Notes: generated by a model not told the origin, from the letters alone. A DNA stretch of 16,135 nt from Bacillota bacterium (GCA_021816665.1 JAKAXI010000006.1:1-16135); one strand, 5' to 3'. Shown: positions 1 through 8,069, counted from the first letter of the stretch. Made by a program: numbers and translations.

Positions 1-151
1 CGAGAATCAGCGGGAGCTCGCGCCCGGACAAGAGAGAATTGACAAAGGCAATCCTCGCCTCTTCCATGTACGTGAAGTAGACTGCGTTGTTCACATGCCC
101 CATCATGTCCGTGTCGCGAAAGCGCACTGGTATGCTCAACTGTTTTTTCAC
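1..151 (-). CDS. Hotdog-fold acyl-CoA thioesterase (4HBT/YbgC-like), N-terminal part
   Basis: This is the first 50 codons of a gene that continues past the left edge. The peptide carries the 4-hydroxybenzoyl-CoA thioesterase signature: an RFRDTD strand, then GHVNN at residues 18-22, Tyr25 and an MEEAR helix at 29-33. Asp15 sits at the position of the family's catalytic acid. Such proteins hydrolyse acyl-CoA (or acyl-ACP) thioesters in the cytoplasm; substrate cannot be told from this fragment. The start must be GTG at 149-151, because an in-frame TAG lies two codons upstream (155-157) and an AAGGGAG ribosome site (160-166) sits 8 nt before it. It begins 25 nt after the LCP gene stop on the same strand, so the two are probably co-transcribed. 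The family call is firm; the specific role is open. Confidence 0.85.
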   Translation of the reverse strand, partial: MKKQLSIPVRFRDTDMMGHVNNAVYFTYMEEARIAFVNSLLSGRELPLIL

Positions 152-176
152 TCGCTAGGCTCCCTTCAAAAACGAA

Positions 177-1652
177 CTACGGAGCGTACACAATGGCGTC
201 CGAATAGCTTTGGCTCGCGGGGGCAACCCACTCGTTTGCGGTACCGAGCGTCCTGGCGATAGCCCAGCCCCATGGCATTTTACCCGGCGGATAGTAAATT
301 TGAATCTGAGAACCCGTCGCGCCAGCCCCTCCGTACGTGACTGGAAAACCAGCCTGTTGCAGTTCGTTGGCAACCAGTTGACTGCCATACACGGTGATCG
401 GGACCTGTGATGGGGCCGGAATCGGCGGCAGCCCCAAATCGCTTCCCGTCGAACCTACAATCTTCAGCGCTTTCGTGATGCTGTTCGGGTCGAGAACATC
501 GTAGTAGGCCCCAGTCAGGTAGTTCTCCGCGTTGACGCCTGGCATAGGCGCATTGGCTAGGTCCATCGAATCCTTCACTGAGCCAAGGAAAATGGTCTTG
601 ATCTGACTGCCGGACGTCGCCATTGCGAAGCCCACGAGTTGCTGCGTCGACATATTGGTCGCGACGTCTTTCTGCCACACCTTGACCAAGTTACGAATTT
701 TCACCGGGTTGGTTGTGGAGTCGAGCAGTTTTTGCTTCAAGATCTGCAGCACCTGTATTTCAGCCTGTTGACGCTGAAAGTCATTCGTACGATACGTGTT
801 GCCGGCCGCGTTTTGACGCACGCGGATGTATGCAAGCGCCTGGGACCCGTTGAGCGTTTGAACACCAGGGTACAAGTTCGCGCCGCTGTGCAGTGGGTCA
901 TAAATGCGTTGTTTGACGTCGACTTGAATGCCCCCGACCGCGTTGATTGCGTCGGCAAATCCCTGGAAGTCAGTCACGACGTAGTCGCTGATCGGCAAGC
1001 CGAGCATTCGCGAAACGTACCGCATCGCCAATTTGGGTCCTTCTGCCGGCGACTGGTTCAGGCCCACCGCGAAAGCCGTTTTAATTTTGGGGATCGGGAC
1101 GTTCCACCCTGGCATCGCGATCAGCGTGTCACGCGGCACGGAGATCAGCGTGACCTTGTGCTGTTTGGGGTCGAGGTGCGCCACGATCATGATGTCCGCT
1201 TGACCGCCAGCTGTGCCCAACGACAGTGGGCCCGTCGCGTTGCGTGCGTTGTTCGCGATGAGCAGGATGTTTACCGGTTTGGAGCCGACAATCGTATCGC
1301 CGATCTGGCTCGTGACCTCTTTGACACCTTTCTTCGGGTGGAATATGACATCGAGCAGTGTCTTTGGACCCGTCGCAATTGCGGCAGCCACCACCAGCAG
1401 CACGACGACTAGAGCGGTGATGCGACCGCCTCGTCGCGGTCGGCGACCACCAGGTCCCGAGCCGCCTGTGCGAGCTCCACCCGACCGCGGCGTGTTTCTA
1501 CGTCCACCAGCCCCTGTTGAACCTGTCGACTGTCCCCCACTTGTCCGACTGCGGTTTGATCCGTTTCCCTTCGACTCGGGTCCGCCGTCCCATCGCACGT
1601 TTGGCCGCGGTGGCCTTTGGGAAGAGTCACTTCCCCATCCGCCGTTGTTCAT
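177..1652 (-). CDS. LytR-CpsA-Psr (LCP) family cell-wall glycopolymer ligase
   Basis: LCP proteins transfer undecaprenyl-linked anionic polymers (teichoic acid, capsule) to peptidoglycan on the outer face of the membrane. The 491-residue protein has a Gly/Arg/Ser/Pro-rich, probably disordered cytoplasmic tail (about 1-77), one membrane segment (about 78-95), an LCP domain (about 125-305) and a LytR_C-like C-terminal domain (about 415-475). Visible LCP marks are ADIMIV around Asp153, SVPRDT at 171-176 (Arg174, Asp175), the DFQGFADAINAVGGI segment at 228-242, RVR at 277-279 and DFQRQQ at 291-296, the arginines and aspartates that bind the lipid pyrophosphate. The start is ATG at 1650-1652 with GAGGAGG 8 nt upstream. 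A thioesterase gene follows after 25 nt. The tail is unusually long and basic for the family. Which polymer it attaches is not visible. Confidence 0.92.
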   Translation of the reverse strand: MNNGGWGSDSSQRPPRPNVRWDGGPESKGNGSNRSRTSGGQSTGSTGAGGRRNTPRSGGARTGGSGPGGRRPRRGGRITALVVVLLVVAAAIATGPKTLLDVIFHPKKGVKEVTSQIGDTIVGSKPVNILLIANNARNATGPLSLGTAGGQADIMIVAHLDPKQHKVTLISVPRDTLIAMPGWNVPIPKIKTAFAVGLNQSPAEGPKLAMRYVSRMLGLPISDYVVTDFQGFADAINAVGGIQVDVKQRIYDPLHSGANLYPGVQTLNGSQALAYIRVRQNAAGNTYRTNDFQRQQAEIQVLQILKQKLLDSTTNPVKIRNLVKVWQKDVATNMSTQQLVGFAMATSGSQIKTIFLGSVKDSMDLANAPMPGVNAENYLTGAYYDVLDPNSITKALKIVGSTGSDLGLPPIPAPSQVPITVYGSQLVANELQQAGFPVTYGGAGATGSQIQIYYPPGKMPWGWAIARTLGTANEWVAPASQSYSDAIVYAP

Positions 1653-1677
1653 GAGTGGGTCCTCCTCAACTTCAGAA

Positions 1678-1706
1678 TTGACTACGTTCTGTCAATCCTC
1701 TCAAAT
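1678..1706 (+). promoter_or_regulatory. Candidate sigma-A promoter for ytaF
   Basis: TTGACT (1678-1683) and TCAAAT (1701-1706) are separated by 17 nt, in the 178-nt gap between the divergent LCP and ytaF genes. Transcription would start near 1713, giving a leader of about 118 nt. The -10 box is poor (4 of 6). I saw no convincing promoter for the LCP gene in the same gap, nor a clear sporulation-sigma promoter. Confidence 0.3.
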
Positions 1707-1816
1707 TCGCCTCGAAGTCAATCTTTCGCAGAATATCATCAGGTAGCAGTTCTCTGCAACCAATCGCCACAAGTCACCTTTTTCCGGTGCTGCATATCTT
1801 ACATGGAACGCCAGCC

Positions 1817-1826
1817 AAGGAGTGAT
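1817..1826 (+). promoter_or_regulatory. Ribosome binding site that fixes the ytaF start
   Basis: AAGGAGTGAT is a one-base-deleted version of the full anti-16S sequence AAGGAGGTGAT. It overlaps the upstream in-frame GTG at 1822, so that codon cannot be the start it serves. The next in-frame GTG (1831-1833) lies 8 nt after GGAG. Confidence 0.75.
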
Positions 1827-1830
1827 TCCA

Positions 1831-2451
1831 GTGCACCTCACCGGATTGACCAGTATCATCGCTATCGGAATCGCCTCCAACCTCGACAACGCAGGTGTGG
1901 GCATTGCCTACGGTGTGCGGCGAATCCGCATTCCGTGGCCGCAAAACCTAGTGATTGCAATTATTTCGTTCGTGGCAACACTTATCGCCGGACTCTTTGG
2001 CAGTGCCGTGACCACCTGGCTGTCGCCGCTTGTCGCAAATTTGATTGGCACTGTAGTCATCGTCTGCGTTGGCGTCTGGGTTCTGATGCAGCCGTTTATC
2101 GCGCGCCGAGCGCCCAAGCGAAAACAGAAAAACTCGAGTTTTATCACAGACATCCTGCGCAATCCAGAAGCAGCAGACAGAAACAACAATCAGGCGATCG
2201 GTTTTGGGGAAGCGATCGTTCTCGGCGTCGCGCTCGCCATGAACGCCCTCGCAGGCGGGTTTGACGCAGGCATTACGAAACTGGACGTTTTATGGACGTC
2301 CGTTTCCGTCGGTGCGTTCAGCTTCGCATTGCTTGGCCTCGCGGCGTTTTCAGGACGCCGTTACGCTGCGGAGACACTCGGCGAGAAAGCGACCATAGCA
2401 GCGGGTATTCTGCTCATTCTTGTCGGTATCCACCAACTCGTCCCAGGGTGA
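1831..2451 (+). CDS. ytaF: Sporulation membrane protein YtaF (MntP-like family)
   Basis: This small polytopic membrane protein belongs to the MntP-like family (putative manganese/cation efflux); YtaF is its spore-former version, whose precise role is unclear. The 206 residues show two similar halves, each with about three hydrophobic segments. Each half carries an Asp in a small-residue helix: NLDNAGVGIAYG (Asp19) and NALAGGFDAG (Asp145), the positions that carry the metal-site acids in MntP. A charged Lys/Arg/Asn-rich loop (about 92-122) separates the halves. I place the start at GTG 1831 rather than the in-frame GTG at 1822, because the ribosome site overlaps the latter. The gene is divergent from the LCP ligase and its stop is 12 nt from the stop of the converging dehydrogenase gene, with no terminator hairpin between. 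Confidence 0.87.
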   Translation: MHLTGLTSIIAIGIASNLDNAGVGIAYGVRRIRIPWPQNLVIAIISFVATLIAGLFGSAVTTWLSPLVANLIGTVVIVCVGVWVLMQPFIARRAPKRKQKNSSFITDILRNPEAADRNNNQAIGFGEAIVLGVALAMNALAGGFDAGITKLDVLWTSVSVGAFSFALLGLAAFSGRRYAAETLGEKATIAAGILLILVGIHQLVPG

Positions 2452-2463
2452 GTAGATTCTCGT

Positions 2464-3408
2464 TTAATACCCCGTTTCCCAATCCACAACGCCTGGCAAC
2501 TGCAGTCCCTGCTCGTACCGTTTCAGGTTGTCGAGGAAGTACTGACCCGCGTTTTCAACCGTCGTCGGTCCCGACATATGTGGGGTGACGTATGCGTTCG
2601 ACAGTGTCCACAGGAGACTGTCGCTCGGCAGCGGTTCCACTTCGAACACATCGAGGGCCGCGGCCCGCAACCTTCGGTCACGGAGGGCGCTGACGAGCGC
2701 CCTCTCGTCCACAAGGGCACCCCGGCCCACGTTGACCAGAATGGCATCTCGTTTCATTGCCCCTAACACGGATTCGTTCACAGCATGGCGGGTTTTGTCC
2801 GTCAGCGGCAGCGTCAACACCAGATAGTCAAGCTCTTTGACAAAGTCCAGCCATAGATCTGGCGTAAAGTGCCTGTCCACCGTCGCACTTTGGGCACCGC
2901 TTCTGCTCATGCCGTACACCGTCATGTCAAAAGCACGGGCTTTTTTTACGACGTCTTGTCCAATCGACCCCAACCCCGCGACACCGATTGTTTTGTCGTG
3001 CAACACCCCCGCGCGAAACGACTTCCATGTGTTGCTCACTTGCTGCTCCCGCAGGCGATCAATCTCCTTTTCGATGTGAAGCAGATAAGCAAATGCGTAC
3101 TCAGCCATCGGACGACTAAACACGTCAAGCATGCGCGTGAGTGTGATGTGCGAAGGCAACCGCCCTTGCCGAAGCACAGCGTCGACGCCCGCACTCATGA
3201 GCTGAACCCAGCGCACCGTGTTTGACGCCGCAATCGCGTCAAGTGGGAAACCGTATCCGTAGATGACCTCGATCGGCGTTTCTGCGAGCCGAGTTCGCGC
3301 TTCCTCGCCGTTCGCCGCCGTGTATACCTGTGTACATCCGTGTGCAGTCAGGAAAGCGGCGTATTTGTCCGCCGCGCGCTCGTGGTAGACGAGAATCGGC
3401 ACCCTCAT
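2464..3408 (-). CDS. D-2-hydroxyacid dehydrogenase (NAD-dependent)
   Basis: The enzyme interconverts a 2-keto acid and a D-2-hydroxy acid using NAD(P)H in the cytoplasm. The 314-residue length is normal. The nucleotide-binding Rossmann domain sits in the middle with GLGSIG at 145-150, flanked by the two halves of the substrate domain. The catalytic triad is complete: Arg229 in NVGRGALVD, Glu258 in FEVEPLP and His277 in TPHMSG. The C terminus VVDWETGY matches the VVD..xGY ending common in Firmicute homologues. The start is ATG at 3406-3408, overlapping the stop of the preceding kinase-like gene as ATGA, with GAGGAGG 7 nt upstream inside that gene. This implies translational coupling. Substrate (glyoxylate, hydroxypyruvate, branched 2-keto acids or other) cannot be assigned from sequence. 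Confidence 0.92.
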   Translation of the reverse strand: MRVPILVYHERAADKYAAFLTAHGCTQVYTAANGEEARTRLAETPIEVIYGYGFPLDAIAASNTVRWVQLMSAGVDAVLRQGRLPSHITLTRMLDVFSRPMAEYAFAYLLHIEKEIDRLREQQVSNTWKSFRAGVLHDKTIGVAGLGSIGQDVVKKARAFDMTVYGMSRSGAQSATVDRHFTPDLWLDFVKELDYLVLTLPLTDKTRHAVNESVLGAMKRDAILVNVGRGALVDERALVSALRDRRLRAAALDVFEVEPLPSDSLLWTLSNAYVTPHMSGPTTVENAGQYFLDNLKRYEQGLQLPGVVDWETGY

Positions 3409-4508
3409 ACGCCAGCCTCCTCGATAGCAGACAGGGCGTGCGCGACGATCGTTGCCACACGCGCGCCAAAGTTTGCAAATCGCTCGTCCGCCGTCTGCCC
3501 ACGCTTCCAGCGCACGTATATCTGTTGCAAGATCACAGCGAGTTTGAAATAAGCGAATACTAGGTAGTAGTCAATCGCGGACAAGTCTCGCCCAGTTCGC
3601 TTGGCGTAGTACTCAATCAGGTCACGCCTGCTGAGAAATCCCGGCAGCTGTGTCACCGTCGGGAGCATTTGTCGAAGTTCCACTGGGTCATTGGCCTGTA
3701 CCCAGTAGCTGAGGGTAATCGCGAGGTCCATCAGCGGGTCACCGATGGTCGTCATCTCCCAGTCCACCACGGCGACAGGGCGGTCAAGTGCACTCGCGTC
3801 GAGAACGATGTTGTTGAGTTTGAAGTCGTTGTGGATCACGGTCGCACCCTGTGAAGTCGGCACGCGCTCTGCCAGCCACCGGGTGAGGTGTTCCACACCG
3901 CGAATGTCATCCGTTTGCGCACGCTGGTAGCGCTCAATCCAACCGTGAACTTGACGCGCAAGAAAACCTTCAGGGTGACCGAACGCGGCAAGTCCAGAAG
4001 CTTCGTAGTCGACGCTGTGCAGGTCTGCGAGCGTGTCGATGACAGCGTAGGAAATCCGCTGACACAGTTCAGGCTTGGGGTCAATTTCCTGGGGGAAGCG
4101 ATCATCAAGTACGACCCCGGGTCGATACTCCATGATGTAGAAAGGACTACCAATCAATGACGGGTCGTCGCAAAACACCAAAGGACGAGGTGCAAGTGGA
4201 AAGTTTGGGTGAAGCTTTTCCAGAATCGCAGCTTCTCGCGCCATGTCGTGCGCTTTCGGTGGTAACGGTCCAAAGGGCGGACGTCGCAGAACACCTGCGA
4301 AGGGCCCGCTCTGCAGGTAATAGGTCAGGTTGGAAGCTCCAGACGGAAACTGCTCTACCTTCGGAAGTTCGTCAGGAACCCGAGGTACGTGCTGACGCAG
4401 GTAGGTCCACACCCGTTCCACATCAAAGCCTTCCCCTTGTCGTACTGGTATGGTTCGACGTGTCACATGCCCTTCACTTGTCTCTGCCACGTCTGCCACC
4501 CCCCTCAT
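3405..4508 (-). CDS. APH-fold phosphotransferase (ACAD10/11 kinase-domain type)
   Basis: This is a 367-residue aminoglycoside-phosphotransferase-fold protein of the type fused to acyl-CoA dehydrogenases in ACAD10/ACAD11. Those domains have been linked to phosphorylation of hydroxyacyl substrates; drug resistance is unlikely. Landmarks in order: a FPSGASNLTY nucleotide loop (54-63), VLRRPPFG (73-80), the IMEYRPG hinge (125-131), the Brenner catalytic motif HNDFKLNN (His226, Asp228, Asn233) and the metal-binding VVDWE (Asp249, Glu251) followed by GDPLMDLA. The bounds use the first ATG. A GTG at 4488-4490 has a better ribosome site (AGGGGGG ending 8 nt upstream) and would give 361 residues. The next gene, a D-2-hydroxyacid dehydrogenase, overlaps as ATGA, suggesting a joint role on a hydroxy- or keto-acid (inference). 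Confidence 0.88.
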   Translation of the reverse strand: MRGVADVAETSEGHVTRRTIPVRQGEGFDVERVWTYLRQHVPRVPDELPKVEQFPSGASNLTYYLQSGPFAGVLRRPPFGPLPPKAHDMAREAAILEKLHPNFPLAPRPLVFCDDPSLIGSPFYIMEYRPGVVLDDRFPQEIDPKPELCQRISYAVIDTLADLHSVDYEASGLAAFGHPEGFLARQVHGWIERYQRAQTDDIRGVEHLTRWLAERVPTSQGATVIHNDFKLNNIVLDASALDRPVAVVDWEMTTIGDPLMDLAITLSYWVQANDPVELRQMLPTVTQLPGFLSRRDLIEYYAKRTGRDLSAIDYYLVFAYFKLAVILQQIYVRWKRGQTADERFANFGARVATIVAHALSAIEEAGV

Positions 4509-4520
4509 TTACTGCTCTCT

Positions 4521-4549
4521 ATCATACCGTGTATGCCGGGGAATCAGGA
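4521..4549 (-). promoter_or_regulatory. Weak candidate promoter for the phosphotransferase-dehydrogenase pair
   Basis: On the minus strand TATGAT (4526-4521) resembles a -10 box (5 of 6), but the hexamer 17 nt upstream (TCCTGA, 4549-4544) is a poor -35. Transcription would begin near 4514, only about 6 nt before the annotated ATG, or 24 nt before the alternative GTG at 4490. Confidence 0.25.
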
Positions 4550-4608
4550 AGACTTCGACGCAGAAATCGAGAAACTCAAAGTTCGAAACATGTGACAGAA
4601 TCAGTTGT

Positions 4609-4675
4609 AAAAATGAAACGCGCGCGAACCGAAGACGAGGGAACACCCACTCCGTCTAGCGGCCGCGCGCTGTTT
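4609..4675 (-). terminator. Candidate Rho-independent terminator of the ilv-leu operon
   Basis: Between the end of the operon and the phosphotransferase gene, the minus strand reads AAAC(A)GCGCGCG, a 37-nt loop, then CGCGCGCGTTT, followed by CATTTTT. The arms (4664-4675 and 4616-4626) form an 11-bp stem with one bulged A, and five Ts (4613-4609) follow one base later. The loop itself can fold (GGG-TGTT-CCC core). The long loop makes it atypical, but no other hairpin-plus-T structure lies between 4509 and 4709. Apart from this hairpin and the weak promoter, I see nothing supportable in that stretch. Confidence 0.4.
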
Positions 4676-4709
4676 GTCACAAAGTTCCCATCACGGGACG
4701 ACGGCGCCG

Positions 4710-4865
4710 TCAAAACCTCAGAACGCAGTTGTCAAACAGCACGTACTCACAAGGGCTCTCTAACTCTTCCCAGTCGAGTGTGTCGGCTTGGTGCATGCCT
4801 GAGTGAACCTCGTCGACGTAGTCAGAGTGCCCCGCATGTGCGTCGTGTCCCGTGTCCTGTGTCAT
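4710..4865 (-). CDS. Small acidic protein of unknown function, coupled to leuD
   Basis: I do not recognise this 51-residue ORF. It opens at ATG 4863-4865, overlapping the leuD stop as ATGA, with a strong AGGAGG (4874-4879) 8 nt upstream inside the leuD 3' end. That is the same spacing used by the proven genes here. The protein is acidic (many Asp/Glu), has five His in its first half (residues 7, 10, 13, 21, 25) and two Cys near the end (Cys39, Cys47, in the contexts SPCEYV and DNCVL). It lacks a signal peptide or membrane segment and ends in VLRF. A candidate operon terminator lies about 35 nt further on, so the ORF would be the tenth and last gene of the operon. The Cys/His content could suit metal binding, but that is speculation; it may also be a lineage-specific decoy ORF. 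Confidence 0.55.
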   Translation of the reverse strand: MTQDTGHDAHAGHSDYVDEVHSGMHQADTLDWEELESPCEYVLFDNCVLRF

Positions 4866-5455
4866 CCTGTCCGCCTCCTCTCTTCGTAGGCGCTGATTTC
4901 TGCCTCGTATTGAAGCGTGATCCCGATGTCGTCCAAACCGTTCAGCAGGTTGTAGCGACGCCTTGGGTCGACTTCAAACCCAACCTGCCAAAGTGCGCCG
5001 TCAGACACAGTCTGAGCTTCAAGGTCCACAGTCAGCTCAAACGCGCTGTCCCTGGCTCCTTGCGCAAATATGTGGTCAATTGCACGGTCAGGAAGCGTGA
5101 TCGGCAACAGGCCGTTTTTAAAACAGTTGTTGAAGAAGATATCGGCGAACGAAGGCGCGAGAATCACGCGAAAGCCGTAGTCACCGAGCGCCCACGCCGC
5201 ATGCTCACGGGACGAGCCGCAGCCGAAGTTGTGCTTGGCCACGAGAATTGTGGCGCCCTGGCTTTGCGGTTGGTTCAGTTCAAACGCCTCGTTCACGCTG
5301 CCATCCTCGCGAAAACGCCAGTCGTAAAACAAATACTGACCAAAACCAGTGCGTTCGATGCGCTTCAAAAACTGCTTAGGGATAATTTGGTCGGTGTCGA
5401 CATTCACCCGATCCATCAGCGCAACTTTCCCTGTCAGCCGTACGAACGGCTCCAT
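4862..5455 (-). CDS. leuD: 3-isopropylmalate dehydratase small subunit
   Basis: LeuD is the swivelling domain that joins LeuC to isomerise 2-isopropylmalate to 3-isopropylmalate, the second leucine-specific step. The 197-residue length is typical. Signatures are [14 protein letters not shown] (18-31), the substrate-binding loop [17 protein letters not shown] (74-90) and [17 protein letters not shown] (103-119). An in-frame ATG 30 nt upstream exists, but the start at 5453-5455 has AAGGAGGGG (5461-5469) properly placed and gives the canonical N terminus. It begins 38 nt after leuC. Its last codons contain the ribosome site for the coupled 51-codon ORF, and its TGA stop overlaps that ORF's ATG. 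Confidence 0.96.
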   Translation of the reverse strand: MEPFVRLTGKVALMDRVNVDTDQIIPKQFLKRIERTGFGQYLFYDWRFREDGSVNEAFELNQPQSQGATILVAKHNFGCGSSREHAAWALGDYGFRVILAPSFADIFFNNCFKNGLLPITLPDRAIDHIFAQGARDSAFELTVDLEAQTVSDGALWQVGFEVDPRRRYNLLNGLDDIGITLQYEAEISAYEERRRTG

Positions 5456-5460
5456 GCCAA

Positions 5461-5469
5461 CCCCTCCTT
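5461..5469 (-). promoter_or_regulatory. Ribosome binding site of leuD
   Basis: AAGGAGGGG on the minus strand precedes the ATG at 5453-5455 and lies downstream of the alternative in-frame ATG at 5485. It therefore selects the shorter, canonical LeuD. Confidence 0.8.
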
Positions 5470-5493
5470 GTATCGCAGCAAACACCGTGGACC

Positions 5494-6918
5494 CTAGACG
5501 CTTGCGGCAGCGGCCTCACGGCCAAGTTCGCGAACATCGACGAAGTGACCCGCAATGGCAGCAGCTGCCGCCATTGCCGGACTGACCAGGTGCGTCCGGG
5601 CCGCCCGCCCTTGCCGGCCTTCAAAGTTGCGGTTCGAGGTGGACGCACAGCGCTCACCAGGCGGCACGAAGTCAGGGTTCATCGCGAGGCACATACTGCA
5701 CCCCGTAGCGCGCCACTCAAAACCCGCGTCGAGAAAGACGCGGTCAAGTCCTTCGCGCTCAGCTTGTTCCTTCACCTGCTTGGAACCGGGCACTACGAGT
5801 GCGCGAACACCCGCTGCGACTTTACGTCCGCGGGCCACTTGTGCGGCGGCGCGCAGGTCTTCGAGGCGAGAGTTCGTGCACGAGCCGATAAAGACGTTCT
5901 GCACGGTGATGTCGGTGATCGGCATCCCAGGCTCAAGGCCCATGTACGCCAGTGCCTGCCTTGCAGCCCTGCGTTCCGTCTCCGTGGCAAATGAATCTGG
6001 ATCAGGCACCCGGCCGTTGACGCTGATGCCCATCCCTGGGTTTGTGCCCCACGTCACTTGCGGGTCAAGCAAAGAGACGTCAAACGTGACAACTTTGTCG
6101 TAGACCGCGCCTTCGTCAGAGCAGAGCGCCTGCCACTCTGTCACCGCTTCATCGAACTGTTCCCCCTGCGGCGCTCGTTCACGGCCCTGCAGGTAGGCGA
6201 ACGTCACTTCGTCCGGCGCGACCATACCGGCGCGCGCGCCCCCTTCAATCGCCATGTTGCAGACCGTCATCCGCTCTTCCATCGACATCGAGCGCACGGC
6301 ATCGCCGGTGAACTCCACCACGTGGCCGGTGCCAAAGTCAATGCCGTTCTGCGCGATCACGCCGAGAATGACGTCTTTCGCTGTCACCCCCGGAGCCCGT
6401 TTGCCGACGAGGCGGACCTCGCAGGTCTTCGGGCGCTTCTGCCATAGGCACTGCGTCGCGAGCACGTGTTCCACTTCGCTGGTGCCGATGCCAAAGGCAA
6501 GGGCTCCAAATGCGCCGTGCGTGGAGGTGTGGCTGTCGCCGCAAACAATCGTCTTACCTGGTTGCGTGAGGCCTAGTTCCGGGCCAATTACATGCACGAT
6601 TCCCTGGTTCGCGCTGTTCAGGTCCGCGAGTTCAATGCCAAAGTCCTTGCAGTTGGCTGCGAGGGTTTCGATTTGTTTGCCTGCGATCTCGTCCGTCACG
6701 TGGAACGGGTTGTCGGTCGGAACGTTATGGTCCATCGTCGCGAACGTGAGGTCGGGCCGGCGTACCTGCCGATTGTTGATGCGCAAGCCCTCAAACGCCT
6801 GCGGCGAGGTGACTTCGTGAACCAAGTGCAAATCGATAAAAATCAGTGCGTTGCCGTCGTCTTGAGAAACGACGACATGGCGGTCCCAAATCTTTTCAAA
6901 CAGCGTCTTTGGCCTCAT
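5494..6918 (-). CDS. leuC: 3-isopropylmalate dehydratase large subunit
   Basis: LeuC is the aconitase-family large subunit carrying a [4Fe-4S] cluster; with LeuD it converts 2- to 3-isopropylmalate. The 474 residues are full length. Key motifs are the opening [30 protein letters not shown] (125-138), and the three cluster ligands Cys347 (FIGSCTNSR), Cys407 and Cys410 (GCSMC). The frame stays open upstream to a TTG at 6981, but the start at ATG 6916-6918 has GGAGGTGA 8 nt away and matches the family N terminus. It lies 63 nt after the leuB stop, the widest gap in the leu part of the operon, where I saw no terminator or promoter. It depends on iron-sulphur cluster supply, as does IlvD in the same operon. 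Confidence 0.97.
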   Translation of the reverse strand: MRPKTLFEKIWDRHVVVSQDDGNALIFIDLHLVHEVTSPQAFEGLRINNRQVRRPDLTFATMDHNVPTDNPFHVTDEIAGKQIETLAANCKDFGIELADLNSANQGIVHVIGPELGLTQPGKTIVCGDSHTSTHGAFGALAFGIGTSEVEHVLATQCLWQKRPKTCEVRLVGKRAPGVTAKDVILGVIAQNGIDFGTGHVVEFTGDAVRSMSMEERMTVCNMAIEGGARAGMVAPDEVTFAYLQGRERAPQGEQFDEAVTEWQALCSDEGAVYDKVVTFDVSLLDPQVTWGTNPGMGISVNGRVPDPDSFATETERRAARQALAYMGLEPGMPITDITVQNVFIGSCTNSRLEDLRAAAQVARGRKVAAGVRALVVPGSKQVKEQAEREGLDRVFLDAGFEWRATGCSMCLAMNPDFVPPGERCASTSNRNFEGRQGRAARTHLVSPAMAAAAAIAGHFVDVRELGREAAAASV

Positions 6919-6923
6919 GCAAG

Positions 6924-6931
6924 TCACCTCC
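6924..6931 (-). promoter_or_regulatory. Ribosome binding site of leuC
   Basis: GGAGGTGA, a near-complete anti-16S match on the minus strand, places the start at ATG 6918 and argues against the 21-codon longer TTG form. Confidence 0.82.
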
Positions 6932-6981
6932 ACCATCTTGACTGTGTCGTTGTCGAAATTCGCACCTCGACCAGTTGACAA

Positions 6982-8069
6982 CTACTGCTGCACAGCGGCA
7001 GCGCTGAGTCTAGCGCGCACTGCGTCTCCCATTTCTGCAGTACCGAGCGCGCTTTGTCCTGGTTCCGCGATGTCAGCCGTGCGCAGACCGTCGGCGAGCA
7101 CGCGATTCACAGCGCTTTCGACGGCGTCTGCCTCTGCTGCCATGCCGAGCGATTGACGCAGCATGAGCGCGACGGACAGGAATGAAGCGAGTGGGTTGGC
7201 TACGCCCTTGCCTGCGATGTCCGGCGCTGAACCGTGCACGGGTTCGTACAGCCCCGGGCCGCCTTGACCGAGACTCGCAGACGGGAGCATACCGATTGAG
7301 CCAGTAATCATGGCTCCTTCGTCACTCAAGATGTCGCCAAACAGGTTTTCTGTCACGATGACATCAAACTGGCCAGGGTTTTTCACAATCTGCATCGCCG
7401 CATTGTCGACGAGCAAATGGCTCAGTTCGACGTCCGGGTACTCGACGTGCAGGCGCTCCGCTGTCTCTCGCCAGACCCTGCTCGACTCGAGGACGTTGGC
7501 CTTGTCGACAGACGTCAAGCGCCTTCCCCTTGTCCTCGCCGTCTCATAGCCAAGGCGGATAATCCGCTCAATTTCGTGTTCCGTGTAGCGCAAGGTGTCA
7601 ACGACTTCGAGACCGTTCGGGGTCTCGATGCGTTCGCGCGGTGTACCGAAGTACAGGCCGCCGGTAAGCTCGCGCACGATCAGAAAGTCGACACTTTCCA
7701 AGATTTCGTCTTTGAGCGGCGACGCTTTGGCCAAAGCTGGGAAGACGGTGATGGGTCGCAGATTTGCGAACACGCCAAGCGCCTTGCGCAGACCGAGCAA
7801 ACCTGCCTCCGGACGCCCGGAAGCTGGTCCACGGTCGTACTTTGGCGCGCCTACGGCGCCGAGCAGCACTGCGTCGCTGACGCGACAGGCTGCGACCGTT
7901 TCCTCCGGCAGCGGCGTGCCTGTGGCGTCGATCGCTGCGCCGCCGATGTGCGCGAAGGTAAACGAAAATGTGTGGCCAAACTCTGTCCCGACGGCTTCAA
8001 GCAACCGACACGCTTCGTTCGTCACCTCGGGGCCAATGCCATCGCCGGGTAGTACCGTGATCTGCTTCT

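Noticed and set aside
4533..4595. Plus-strand 20-codon ORF (MPGNQEDFDAE...) with an acidic, helix-like composition
   Set aside because: No ribosome site or promoter, and it lies over the likely promoter of the minus-strand phosphotransferase; could be a gene remnant but cannot be shown.
4700..4711. Perfect 12-bp palindrome GACGGCGCCGTC at the end of the small ORF
   Set aside because: It has no loop or T tract, so it cannot act as an intrinsic terminator; a dimeric-protein site is possible but unsupported.
4157..5497. 446-codon plus-strand open frame
   Set aside because: It is antisense to leuD and the phosphotransferase start, with no ribosome site and no recognisable domain; long antisense frames are common in GC-rich DNA.
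6919..6981. Longer LeuC starting at TTG 6981
   Set aside because: It would add 21 non-conserved residues; the GGAGGTGA site and family N terminus fix the start at 6918.
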